Made by a program: the position numbers and the translations under genes. The notes below the pieces were generated by a model. It did not search any database. It was not told where the DNA came from and saw only the letters and a list, made by a program, of their open reading frames with translations. DNA of 33,553 nt, from positions 1 through 33,553 of the forward strand of contig LT642165.1 of assembly GCA_900128585.1 (NCBI GenBank), given 5' to 3'. Numbering within the stretch: position 1 is the first letter of the stretch; the number at the start of each line of letters is the position of its first letter. Shown here piece by piece: positions 8,678 to 16,817 of the stretch. The stretch comes from Stramenopiles sp. TOSAG23-3. Lineage: Eukaryota; Sar.

Positions 8678-10408
8678 ATGGATTTGACGTTCTTAGCAAA
8701 CCCAAAGTTCAAAGACATGGAAACGACCAGGTGTAAGAGCTGTGGCACTACCATGGCGTTTCCAACGAAAAGGTGTATGCTGGTGTACCGGTATTGCACT
8801 TACTGTGCCTTGGAGACCACAGTGGCAGACTATACGACCGAGTCAGACGAAGGCGTGTACATCCAGGCAAAAGCCGACGATCCAAATTCTGGTGGTGGCC
8901 GCATCAAGCGAAAGCGCCTTGTTATTCGAGCTGCGGCGTGGGGCCACCCTCGAGACGGGAGCAAGTCGTTTGACGTTACGGACGTCCTGCAGAGGATGGT
9001 TGACGAAGGGACTGGGGACAGCCTCGTGCTGAGCGCGAAAAAGATAGATCCATTGGAATTGTTTGGCGACCCCTACTCAAAAGGCCGAAAGGTGCTCAAC
9101 ATTCGTTGTCGTTATGGGGACCGGTACACGGAGTGGCAGGTCAGGCAAGGAAAGGGGAACCGATTGAAAAAATCATTGACCATCGAGCCACCATTTGACC
9201 CATGGCTGTTCATCCTGTACGCTACTTACGGCCATCGTTGTGACCCAAAATGCCAGTACAATGTTACGGAAAAATTACAAGCCCGAATAGACTCTCACGG
9301 CGGGCGTTACTTGGGAGTACCCATGGACGAGGACATAGCGAATTGGTTCGGAGATCCTTACCCAGGGGGGCGCAAGCAACTGATCATTAGTTACGAAATG
9401 GGGGGATGGTTGGGCGACATTACTATTCCAGAGGCACACGGCCATGTGCTCGAGCCCTTGACGATCGTCGCCCCAATGGTCACGCCACAGTTAAAGATCA
9501 ATTATGCTCGGTTCGGGATGCTCTGCCCTCCCAAAGAGCAGAGCCTACTTAAAGGGGCGCGGCCAAAGTTTGTCGAGAAAAATTCCATCGATAACGAGTC
9601 GCTGTGCAAGATCCTGCAGAAAATTGTGGACTACAACGAGGGCGAATGGTTTGAGGTTTCCCCTGAGGACAACATTATCGAGCTGATCGGTACGGACCCT
9701 TGCGAAGGAGTTGCGAAGACATTGTACATTGAATATACTCTCCGTGAACACGCCGGAAAGGTGCGCATAAATTGCAGCACCAAGGGGAACCTACAGAAGG
9801 GTATATCCATGAAATGTGGGATGTACAAGGAAGGGGGTGACAGGGCCAGGACGCTCAGCGGCAACAATCTGTTGGTAGCCCCGGGGGTTCGGCTGAAGAG
9901 CGCCGGCTTCGGGCACCCTTCCATGGAGCACGACAAAACGTTTGACATCACTGTAATGCTTCAGAGAAGGTTGGACGCGAACAAGGGCAAGGTACTGCAC
10001 ATTCCTCGCTCCGAAGACCTGTACAAAACGTTCGGCGACCCTTGCCGAGGAGTGTTCAAAAATTTGGTGATTCGTTACCAGATGCCAATGTGGATGCAGA
10101 CGCTTGAAGTGGAAGGAGTAGGCCGCACACTCGCCGCCACGCTGCGAATCGGCTGGCCCGGGGATATGACAGTATCGCCGCGATGCACCACAGTCCCGCT
10201 CAAGACAGCCGGGGGGCAGGGCTGGTCGACTAGATGGTCCGGAACGTTCGACAAAAATGCCTTGCATGCGTCCCGGCATGAGATCGAGATGGTGAAAAAG
10301 CGAAAGATTGAGGCAGCGCACCGTGCCTTGCAGCTCCAGCTCGCCATGAACCAGCGGAAAGAGAAGGAGGCACGGGACAGAAAGAAGGGTATGATAGGCG
10401 ATAAATGA
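8678..10408 (+). CDS. Zinc-ribbon protein with four DNAJC11-C-terminal-like (DUF3395) repeats, no J domain
   Basis: The ATG at 8678 gives 576 residues; an in-frame GTG at 8606 lies upstream but is unlikely as a eukaryotic start. Residues 19-43 contain C-K-S-C and C-T-Y-C pairs, a probable zinc ribbon. Four repeats of about 90-105 residues follow (roughly 79-171, 177-266, 271-376 and 404-492). Each has an aromatic/Gly opening (WGHP, YGHR, FGML, FGHP), a D/N-V-T or equivalent helix, then FGDP (GTDP in repeat 3), and K-x-L-x-I-x-Y. That layout matches the C-terminal domain of DNAJC11, a mitochondrial cristae/MICOS-linked protein, as I know the family. Residues 528-574 are a charged helix. No J domain or membrane segment is seen, so it is not an ordinary DNAJC11. 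Its role is unknown. Confidence 0.8.
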   Translation: MDLTFLANPKFKDMETTRCKSCGTTMAFPTKRCMLVYRYCTYCALETTVADYTTESDEGVYIQAKADDPNSGGGRIKRKRLVIRAAAWGHPRDGSKSFDVTDVLQRMVDEGTGDSLVLSAKKIDPLELFGDPYSKGRKVLNIRCRYGDRYTEWQVRQGKGNRLKKSLTIEPPFDPWLFILYATYGHRCDPKCQYNVTEKLQARIDSHGGRYLGVPMDEDIANWFGDPYPGGRKQLIISYEMGGWLGDITIPEAHGHVLEPLTIVAPMVTPQLKINYARFGMLCPPKEQSLLKGARPKFVEKNSIDNESLCKILQKIVDYNEGEWFEVSPEDNIIELIGTDPCEGVAKTLYIEYTLREHAGKVRINCSTKGNLQKGISMKCGMYKEGGDRARTLSGNNLLVAPGVRLKSAGFGHPSMEHDKTFDITVMLQRRLDANKGKVLHIPRSEDLYKTFGDPCRGVFKNLVIRYQMPMWMQTLEVEGVGRTLAATLRIGWPGDMTVSPRCTTVPLKTAGGQGWSTRWSGTFDKNALHASRHEIEMVKKRKIEAAHRALQLQLAMNQRKEKEARDRKKGMIGDK

Positions 10409-10423
10409 GAAATACGGGCGTAA

Positions 10424-10445
10424 GATATGTGTGTTTTCACATATC
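10424..10445 (+). terminator. Perfect hairpin just after the stop codon
   Basis: GATATGTG (10424-10431), a six-base TGTTTT loop and CACATATC (10438-10445) form an 8-bp perfect stem 15 bases after the TGA. In a nuclear gene it would be a 3' UTR hairpin, possibly an mRNA-stability or 3'-end signal, rather than a bacterial terminator. The right arm plus flank (CACATATCATATG) recurs inverted at 14696-14708. Confidence 0.4.
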
Positions 10446-10692
10446 ATATGAAAAAAACAAATTATATAGTCTTCAATTCTAAAGAACTTTACACTTCGTA
10501 AGAATTAATTTAATGTTGATTCATTGTCACAAAAAGATGATTTTTTTTATTTGACGCGCCCAGTGTCAGCCGTACCAAGCACTTCCTGCACACGGTACCA
10601 AGATATCAAGATTGATTTAATCTCGTGTTCAGCTCATGTGCTGGTCATATGTCTTAACTTATATTTCGAATTATTCTTTTCGGTGCACAGTG

Positions 10693-11850
10693 TCACTCCG
10701 ACTCTCCTTCGTACAATTCCTTCGCCGTCCTGGACGCCTTCGTCCCCCTCATCAGTTTGTAACCCACCATTAGCAAAAGGTAAAACCAGAACAGATGCAA
10801 GCAGGTCAAGACACAAAGCAAAACGGTGCTCCAAAAGCAGCTGCCCGTCACGTAACAAGCGTGAGCCTGGTTCCAAGCCCCTTCCAAGCTCGTCGTGTTC
10901 GGGTCCCCGCAGGCCAGGTACCCCCCCCTTCGGACGACGCCTTTCCCCAAAATTCCACGCCAAATCACGTGGTAGGGGAAATAGTACAACCGAAAGTACG
11001 GCCAGGTGACAAATGTATTGAGAACGTACAGCGTCTCGGTAATATAAAGGCCATGGGAATCTTCCAATTTCAGGTAATTCGACATCTTCATCAGATCGAG
11101 CACGATGTCACTCGAGTCGTGTACCAGCAAAATGATGGTGCCTATGGCCAACTCCTCGTTGACGAATGAAAATAGGACCAGCATGACCGTTGCAATGTGG
11201 TGCGTCATCATCTCGGCATAGTCTTTTCTACGAGCCTCTAGCCATTTGCAGCTGAAGCCTGTCCATACCCACACAGCCAGTTGAAATACATAAAAAAGTT
11301 TGAACTTGAGATCGTACGACGCGCGGCCGCTGATAAACTCTGCCGGGCACGGAAGGAAACACGTCGCCGGGCTCTCCCACCATTCGGTACCTTGTATGAG
11401 GTAAACCTCTGCCACCGTCATAGAAAAGTGACAAGCGAGCTGCCACGATTGGTCAACGAACTTACGCCTGGTGAGAGGGGATTTCATTGGATTACGGCAG
11501 TCTTCCGGGATCCCTTTTCGTTTTCGACAGCTCGAAATGAAAAGGCCAACTTGAAGGGAGGCGTGCTTTACCACGCGCACACCAAACGCCACGGCGACGA
11601 GGCTCCCAACAAAAAAATAGAACATAAACAGGTCCGGGAGGGTGAGTAGTTTGTAGCAAAGGTAGAGAAGCAAGGCGAAGAAGATAGCACCAAGGGAAAA
11701 GTCCACGTATTTATTCACAGGCTTTACCGCCAAGTCCTCGTCTTTCTCCTTGCGCCCTGTCTGCCCCCCGCCCATTGCCCCGCCGTTCTTACCGACCCGC
11801 CCTCGCTGTCCCCCCCGTTTCCTCAAGACACTACCGTCCTTAGCAGCCAT
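10693..11850 (-). CDS. Ceramide synthase, LAG1/TLC family
   Basis: Ceramide synthases acylate sphinganine or sphingosine with a fatty acyl-CoA in the ER membrane. The ATG at 11848-11850 gives 385 residues, a normal length. After a basic soluble N-terminus come several hydrophobic segments (about 50-95, 185-205, 219-243, 265-295 and 340-363). The Lag1 motif is clear: RRKDYAEMMTHHIATVML with His217-His218, and HDSSDIVLDLMKM with H244-D245 and D248, the conserved catalytic His/Asp set. NYLKL and the LYVLNTFVTWPYFRLYY block also fit the family. There is no homeodomain insert as in many animal CerS. Its 3' end faces the 3' end of the DUF3395-like gene across 284 bases. Confidence 0.93.
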   Translation of the reverse strand: MAAKDGSVLRKRGGQRGRVGKNGGAMGGGQTGRKEKDEDLAVKPVNKYVDFSLGAIFFALLLYLCYKLLTLPDLFMFYFFVGSLVAVAFGVRVVKHASLQVGLFISSCRKRKGIPEDCRNPMKSPLTRRKFVDQSWQLACHFSMTVAEVYLIQGTEWWESPATCFLPCPAEFISGRASYDLKFKLFYVFQLAVWVWTGFSCKWLEARRKDYAEMMTHHIATVMLVLFSFVNEELAIGTIILLVHDSSDIVLDLMKMSNYLKLEDSHGLYITETLYVLNTFVTWPYFRLYYFPYHVIWRGILGKGVVRRGGYLACGDPNTTSLEGAWNQAHACYVTGSCFWSTVLLCVLTCLHLFWFYLLLMVGYKLMRGTKASRTAKELYEGESE

Positions 11851-12693
11851 ATTATTACCAATTCTTTGTTCACGCGACGTGTACTTACGATACCAACAAT
11901 TCCTGGATTGGAGACAAACAAAGCTTCACACTACTTTCTTCTGGCGCTTCTGGGTTAATTTGATAAACAATTCCAAAAAAATTATTCCCCATTTTGTTTG
12001 ACTTTGTAATTATACACAAAGAACAACAAAGAAAACAAATAAAAAAAATAATAAATAACAACATAAAAAATTAATTATTATTTAAAAAAATAATTATAAT
12101 AATAATGTCATTTACAACATGATGTGATACTGTAGTAAAAACCTTGGTATAATAATAATAATAAATAATAGCTAAAATAATAATGGCACACTGTAAGATA
12201 GCTTAAAATACTAATACACAACTCTATTACGTCTTCGTGTCTTCGTTATCGTACTTACTTCATAAATCTAATTTGAAGCCCCCCCCCATTTTATATAAAT
12301 ACTACAGCTTTATTTAAGGAAAGGATTGGTCCTCCAATTGATTGGTGGATTTCGATAGTGTCTATAATTTCGAAATTAATATGGAAGGCACAACACAACT
12401 TCTCCTCGTTGTTTGATCTGTAGAAAATAGTACAACATTCTACTCGTACAGTAGTCTAGTAACACAGCGAGGCCCTCGGTGGCTCCTTGATAGACCCGAC
12501 ACTGAAAAATAACTATAACTTGTCCTAGACTAAAAAATATAAGAGTACGAGGACTCGAACTAAAGAAAAAGCACGGCTGGTATTAATACTACTGAACTAC
12601 GGTGAAAAAAAGAATTAAAATCGGGCAGTAGTCCTGTCTATAAAAATATAAAAAAGAAGAGGAAGAAGAAAAATATGAACCACCAAAGGGGCA

Positions 12694-12705
12694 CCAGGTA
12701 CCTGG
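12694..12705. repeat. Perfect 12-nt palindrome CCAGGTACCTGG
   Basis: This has the same GTAC centre as CCTGGTACCAGG at 4097-4108, with the flanks in swapped order. It is followed closely by ACCTGGTATT and TGTACCGTACG. Confidence 0.7.
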
Positions 12706-12885
12706 AATACCTGGTATTAATATAATATTAGCTGTGTGCCTGTACCGTACGAATAGTATTACTAGTAAAAAAAAAATGTTACTGTATTAGTATATGATAC
12801 AAATAAAATAAGAATAATATTAATAATGACTGTATCTAATACATGTATACGGTACATGTATCATTTTTAAAAAAATAAAGACACC

Positions 12886-12902
12886 ACCGCCGCCGCCGCC
12901 GC
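12886..12902 (+). repeat. (CCG)n trinucleotide repeat
   Basis: About five CCG units stand out in strongly AT-rich DNA. A CGGCGG tract at about 1650-1662 is similar on the other strand. Confidence 0.85.
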
Positions 12903-13191
12903 TGTTTTCCGTAAATTATTACTTCTTCGGTACTACAGCGCAAACTGACTATAAAAAAGAGCGAAACTCTACTAAATAAAATAAATAAAAATTATCTAAT
13001 GAAATAGTCGTCTACGGTAATATTATACAGTGTATGTAATATATTTATATAAAAAAAAATAATACACCACGCACGAATATTATAATAATTAATTAATAAA
13101 AAATAGAAAAATAATAATTATTCATTTTATTTTTTTTGAATCTTGAATTGAGAAACGAAAGTACAAATACTAAAATAGTGCCTGAAAAATT

Positions 13192-13217
13192 ATTGGCATT
13201 GGCTTACGGGAGCCAAT
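13192..13217 (+). promoter_or_regulatory. Clustered, inverted CCAAT boxes upstream of the ubiquitin-like gene
   Basis: Two tandem ATTGGC words (13192-13203) are followed after TTACGGG by AGCCAAT (13211-13217). ATTGGCT/AGCCAAT form a perfect 7-bp inverted repeat around TACGGG. The nearest CCAAT ends 46 bases before the ATG at 13264. CCAAT boxes bind NF-Y in eukaryotes; that NF-Y acts here is inference. Confidence 0.45.
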
Positions 13218-13263
13218 CGACATAACCATAAACAAGGTCCCAACCATATTTTTTGTATTAAAA

Positions 13264-14286
13264 ATGTCTGCCTTAGCAGTGGAGAAAGAGACGGATGAAC
13301 TTGAACTACAGGATTTTGATGTTATCGTAAAAGTTGCGCTGGGGAAATGCACTCACTCGATTTGTATAAATAATATTAAAGGCGTTACGGGTGCGGACGT
13401 AAAGGAATTGCTAAAACAAGGTTACTACCCAAACTTACCATGTAAATACATGCGGTTGTTGGTAAAAGGGAAAGAGATGCAGGACGCCGAATGTGTTTCC
13501 GAGTTTGTGCCCAAGAAGAAAAAGAAGAAAGATACGGTTGTCAAGTGCAAGCTCCTGTTTCAGTCAAGTTTTCACACCGACCTTTCAGAATCGCAGAAAG
13601 AGATCGCAACGAAATTGCAAGACGACAAGGCCGTGGGTATAAAGAAAAACGACGAGGTCGTAGAGACTGAGAGCGCTGCTGTCAGAGAGGACGGGGCCCC
13701 CCGTTCCATGGAGAACAAAGTTCACTTTATGGGCTTGCCTCCCGGGTGCAATTCAAAAAATGGTAGCATCCACGTTACAGTTATTCAGAGAAAGAGAAGG
13801 CACAAATTTTGCGTAGGCCTTCAGACCACAGTGTCGCAAGTTGGTACGAAGCTTGGGGAATTAACAGGCATAGACGTGCGCCGTTTTCAATTTTTGGCGA
13901 AAGGCAAAAAGGTTTCACTTGGTACTCTTTTTTCTGCCATTACAAAACAGGGTGGAAAATTGACGATGCGAGTTCTATTCGACGAAAAGTTTCATATCCA
14001 AAATGAAGGGCAAAATGTGCTTGAGCACGTGATCTCTTCTTTGGAAAAGACAGAAAAACAGGTACACAGTATGTATTCAAAACTAGCACACAATTTTTTT
14101 GACCATGCAGTGCTGACCTTGAGGGGGCAGTCATTTGATGAAGAATTGGATGCTCTGGAGCGAAGTCTGACGATAATCAATGTCAAACCATCAGAAGAGC
14201 CGAAGCGCGAGGTGGCTTTAGCGCGGTTGAAACTAGTACAAGAGAAAAATGCGAAAATTAATGGCATTTTAGAGAAGAAGGGGTAA
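13264..14286 (+). CDS. Double ubiquitin-like domain protein with C-terminal BAG-like helices
   Basis: The ATG at 13264 gives 340 residues. Residues about 18-101 look like a divergent ubiquitin fold (VIVKVALGKCTHSICINN, then MRLLVKGKEMQDAECVSEF), interrupted by a Lys-rich loop. Residues about 167-240 form a second one (SIHVTVIQRKRRHKFCV, VSQVGTKLGELTGI, QFLAKGKKVS). Residues about 246-337 are three helices resembling a BAG domain (VLEHVISSLEKTEKQV, FDEELDALERSL, VALARLKLVQEKNAKING). Ubiquitin-like plus BAG is the layout of BAG1, an Hsp70 nucleotide-exchange factor that links chaperones to the proteasome. Both assignments are by pattern and need a profile search. A donor-like GGTAAGTAT overlaps the stop, so a further 3' exon cannot be fully excluded. 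Confidence 0.7.
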   Translation: MSALAVEKETDELELQDFDVIVKVALGKCTHSICINNIKGVTGADVKELLKQGYYPNLPCKYMRLLVKGKEMQDAECVSEFVPKKKKKKDTVVKCKLLFQSSFHTDLSESQKEIATKLQDDKAVGIKKNDEVVETESAAVREDGAPRSMENKVHFMGLPPGCNSKNGSIHVTVIQRKRRHKFCVGLQTTVSQVGTKLGELTGIDVRRFQFLAKGKKVSLGTLFSAITKQGGKLTMRVLFDEKFHIQNEGQNVLEHVISSLEKTEKQVHSMYSKLAHNFFDHAVLTLRGQSFDEELDALERSLTIINVKPSEEPKREVALARLKLVQEKNAKINGILEKKG

Positions 14287-14302
14287 GTATAATTTTAAAA
14301 AG

Positions 14303-14346
14303 CAAGAAAATTGGCTGTTATTTATAAGTAATTAAATTTAGCTTCC
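14303..14346 (+). repeat. Dispersed element, copy d
   Basis: CAAGAAAATTGGCTGTTATT followed by TATAAGTAATTAAATTTAGC begins 17 bases past the stop of the ubiquitin-like gene and matches copy a (177-222) almost base for base. Confidence 0.75.
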
Positions 14347-14477
14347 TCATACCCTAATCCTAAACTGGTTTTGTAATTTTGTTTCGCTGTTGGTTGTCAA
14401 TCACTGAGGAGATAGATATATATTCCAATGAACAATTTAATTCCTTTAGTCCATTTAGTCCATTAAAAAAAGAAAAC

Positions 14478-14503
14478 AACAAGAAAATTGGCTGTTATTT
14501 AAG
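14478..14503 (+). repeat. Dispersed element, copy e (short)
   Basis: AACAAGAAAATTGGCTGTTA plus TTTAAG. The core is identical to copies a and d, and the match ends after AAG. Confidence 0.75.
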
Positions 14504-14521
14504 TTTTAAAGTATAATTTAA

Positions 14522-14584
14522 AACAAGAACATTGGCTGTTATTTTAAGTAATTAAAATTAATGTATACTGCGAACTGAACTCTA
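14522..14584 (+). repeat. Dispersed element, copy f, with ACTGCGAACTGAAC tail
   Basis: AACAAGAACATTGGCTGTTA then TTTTAAGTAATTAAAATTAA and ACTGCGAACTGAACTCTA. This is the longest form, joining the core of copies a, d and e to the tail of copy b. Confidence 0.75.
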
Positions 14585-15037
14585 AATTTAGACAATTCAA
14601 GGTTTACATTTCTTTCATGTATCATAAGTATAATTTTTATAGTATTAACAATGATTGCTCCGCTGGAGAAATCATTAAGACGTATCGAATACTCTCATAT
14701 GATATGTGCACATGGCATAGTGGTTTCGCTTTCGGTTTCCCCCGAATACGTTGGTTTAGTGTTTTTGTTTTATGATAGAGGAAAAAGTTTACACTGTTCT
14801 CTTTTTCACTGGTCATAAAATAATTTATAAAAAACTAAATTAAAACGTTATTAATTTGTTGTAGTGTTAGAAACTGAAATTGTAATTGATATAAAATGAC
14901 AGTCTTAAAAAGCATACTATTATATAATAATTTGTTTTTAATTTTCAAAATTTGTTAATAAAACTAAAACGTACTTCGTACTCTATGTATGCATTTTCTT
15001 TTTTTCTCCATCTCCCCTAAATTATGATAAGTTAGCT

Positions 15038-16817
15038 CTATTTCTCACATCGCAATCCTTTCCCATCATAGGCTCCGTCCACAACGGCTACCCATACCCC
15101 TCGATTGCTGTCGTATATTGCATCGAGATGGTGCATCAACTTTTCATTCCACGAACCAGGATCGTTGCTTCCTTCGAGAACTGGCAGGCCGCCATTCAGC
15201 AACGTTTCCTTGTAATCATACGGCGTTAGCGTAAGTATTATATTTGCGTACAGCTTACTTCCATATTTCGGCTCTGCGCTCTGCGAAAAGCGTATCAGCC
15301 CCGTCCCTTTGTGATCGGCTGTCTGGATAATTCTTCCTCCAAGTCGACCACGAGTACAACTCTCTGAAAGATGCGTCACCGGGCTATGGGGATGCTCAAC
15401 GTAGGGCCCGCGTAAAGAATCGGAAACATACAGCCGCTGCCGCCATTCATTTGGTTGCATCGCAGTGGTTGTGAACAGATACCAATGCTCGTCATGTTTG
15501 ACTAAACCAGTGTCCTGGTACCAGGCACCTTCGAGTAACGCGTGAGAAAATTTCCAACCGAAAGGAAATTTATTCGATTTGGTCTGGTACAGTCTGACGC
15601 TATCCGATTTATGCGCCTCGGGTATCATGTAGCACATGTCATTTTCGCAAAACGTGTATGGAAAGCTCAAGTGAAACGTTTCTTCAAGGGCTGCTCCGAG
15701 GTACGTCCAAGAGACCCCCACGTCTTTGCTGACAGCAGCACCAATAAAACCGCGGAAGGCCATGTCCAAAGACTCAAAAAGCATGTAAATGTGACCATCC
15801 AAAGGACCAATCTGCAAGAATGGGTCGGCGACGAAGAGAGAAGGGATGTCATAAATATCGCCTACCTGAATGACAGGATTTTTTGGGGAGGTGGTGTCCA
15901 AGAATCCGCAACCAGTTTCTATTTTGAAGCGGTCGTCCTCCTCCATCGGGCGAAGGGATTCCAGCCTGTCTCCAAAATACATCCCTATGGACCAATCGCC
16001 TTGGTCGTGCCGGCTCACGTTTCGTTCGAACATACACGTTTTGGCACGGTGCTGCTTGGGGGGCAGGTACATATATTGAGATACATCTGCCACGAATGAT
16101 TCTGTGTGAAACTCTAACACGTTTTGATGAGCCCCTTTATATTGCTTTGCGCAACTATCACCGATGCATATAAGGATGGAGTAAGTCTCGATAGACCATT
16201 CAGATACCGGCCAACTGGGCACATGGGAAAAGTCAATAAACACTTTTGGCAGTGTAAGTTTAGCAACATGCCGCAGAAAAGCGGTTAAATAGTCAGCTGA
16301 ATGCCGAAATGTACCCACAGCAATTATACAATCTTGACTTTGAAAATGTCGTAAAACTGCATCGGGCACTGTAATACTTGGGTTTGTTTCAGGGTTTGAA
16401 ATGCCACCCTTAATGTCATGAAAGTGGGCGCGATAGCCCTTGGTCCGTACATACATAATTTGTGCCATCTGCAATCAGCACAATCACAGGAGAGGTGTCT
16501 TGCTCATATAATGACAACATATAACGCACTTCATGAATAAAAATATGGCGGCTCACGCTCTCTTCGGCGCACCCATCCCTATTTACACCGAGAGCAATGA
16601 CATCCCAGCCCCCCATTTTTGTCGGTGGAATGAATGTAGGGGAAGTTTGCACTGACACACCGCCGGAAGCAGCAAGCAGCAAAGACAGATTGTTTAGACT
16701 TTCACATGTTTTACAGTGATGTACCAAAACAGAAATCGCATGTTTATTTTCCGCAAATGTTTTATAACATGTACATGCTAGCTGAAGAAGAAAAACTATA
16801 CGGCGAAGAGTATTCAT
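15038..16817 (-). CDS. GINT1-N-like beta-propeller secretory protein, reading frame broken once
   Basis: Two overlapping minus-strand frames together make one protein. The upstream frame starts at ATG 16815-16817 with a signal-like MNTLRRIVFLLQLACTCYK and runs to about 16450. The downstream frame starts near 16474 and ends with TGA-less AEK-type tail ...GLRCEK at 15038. A one-base (or minus two) shift is needed between them. The C-terminal half resembles the N-terminal domain of plant glucosamine inositolphosphorylceramide transferase (GINT1): DPFLQIGPLDGHIYMLFES, SWTYLGAALEETFHLSFPY, MCYMIPEAHKSDSVRLY, WYLFTTTA, LRGPYVEHPHSPV and YGSKLYANIILTLTPYDYKE. The GT64 catalytic domain of GINT1 is absent, so transferase activity is doubtful. 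A secreted or Golgi sugar/glycolipid role is inferred. The break may be a 4-bp duplication, a tiny intron or a sequence error. Confidence 0.7.
16449..16487 (-). other. Frame-shift site in the GINT1-like gene
   Basis: Two explanations fit. A tandem ATGTATGT (minus strand; plus-strand ACATACAT 16449-16456) could be a 4-bp duplication; dropping one unit reads ...ADGTNYV-RTKGYRAHFHD without a break. Alternatively GTGATTGTGCTGATTGCAG (16469-16487) is a 19-base GT...AG stretch whose removal also joins the frames, giving ...QDTSP-MAQIMYV. The first keeps a hydrophobic strand, VIVLIADG, that looks like genuine protein. Confidence 0.5.

Larger units (their letters stand above)
11851..13263. other. AT-rich spacer between divergent genes
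   Basis: No gene seen. It carries the promoters of ceramide synthase (minus) and the ubiquitin-like gene (plus). ATTGG at 11907-11911 is a CCAAT box on the ceramide-synthase strand, 57 bases upstream of the ATG. The middle holds ATAATA runs, CCAGGTACCTGG (12694-12705, perfect palindrome), ACATGTA/TACATGT (12841-12859), (CCG)n (12886-12902) and TAGTCGTCT (13005). Confidence 0.6.
14287..15037. other. Convergent AT-rich spacer with dispersed-repeat cluster
   Basis: It lies between two tail-to-tail genes and holds no gene. Three copies of the CAAGAAAATTGGCTGTT element occur in its first 300 bases (14303, 14478, 14522), all on the plus strand. CATATGATATGTG at 14696-14708 is the reverse complement of 10438-10450. 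The rest is A/T runs. Confidence 0.6.

Noticed and set aside
12530-12600. tRNA-like T-loop (TTCGAGTCC on the minus strand) with a possible D-arm
   Set aside because: The bases flanking the T-loop do not form a T-stem and no acceptor stem can be made, so it is not a tRNA gene by eye.
14281-14292. GGTAAGTAT splice donor overlapping the stop of the ubiquitin-like gene
   Set aside because: The following spacer is AT-rich with no coding-like exon, and the protein already ends in a complete helix.
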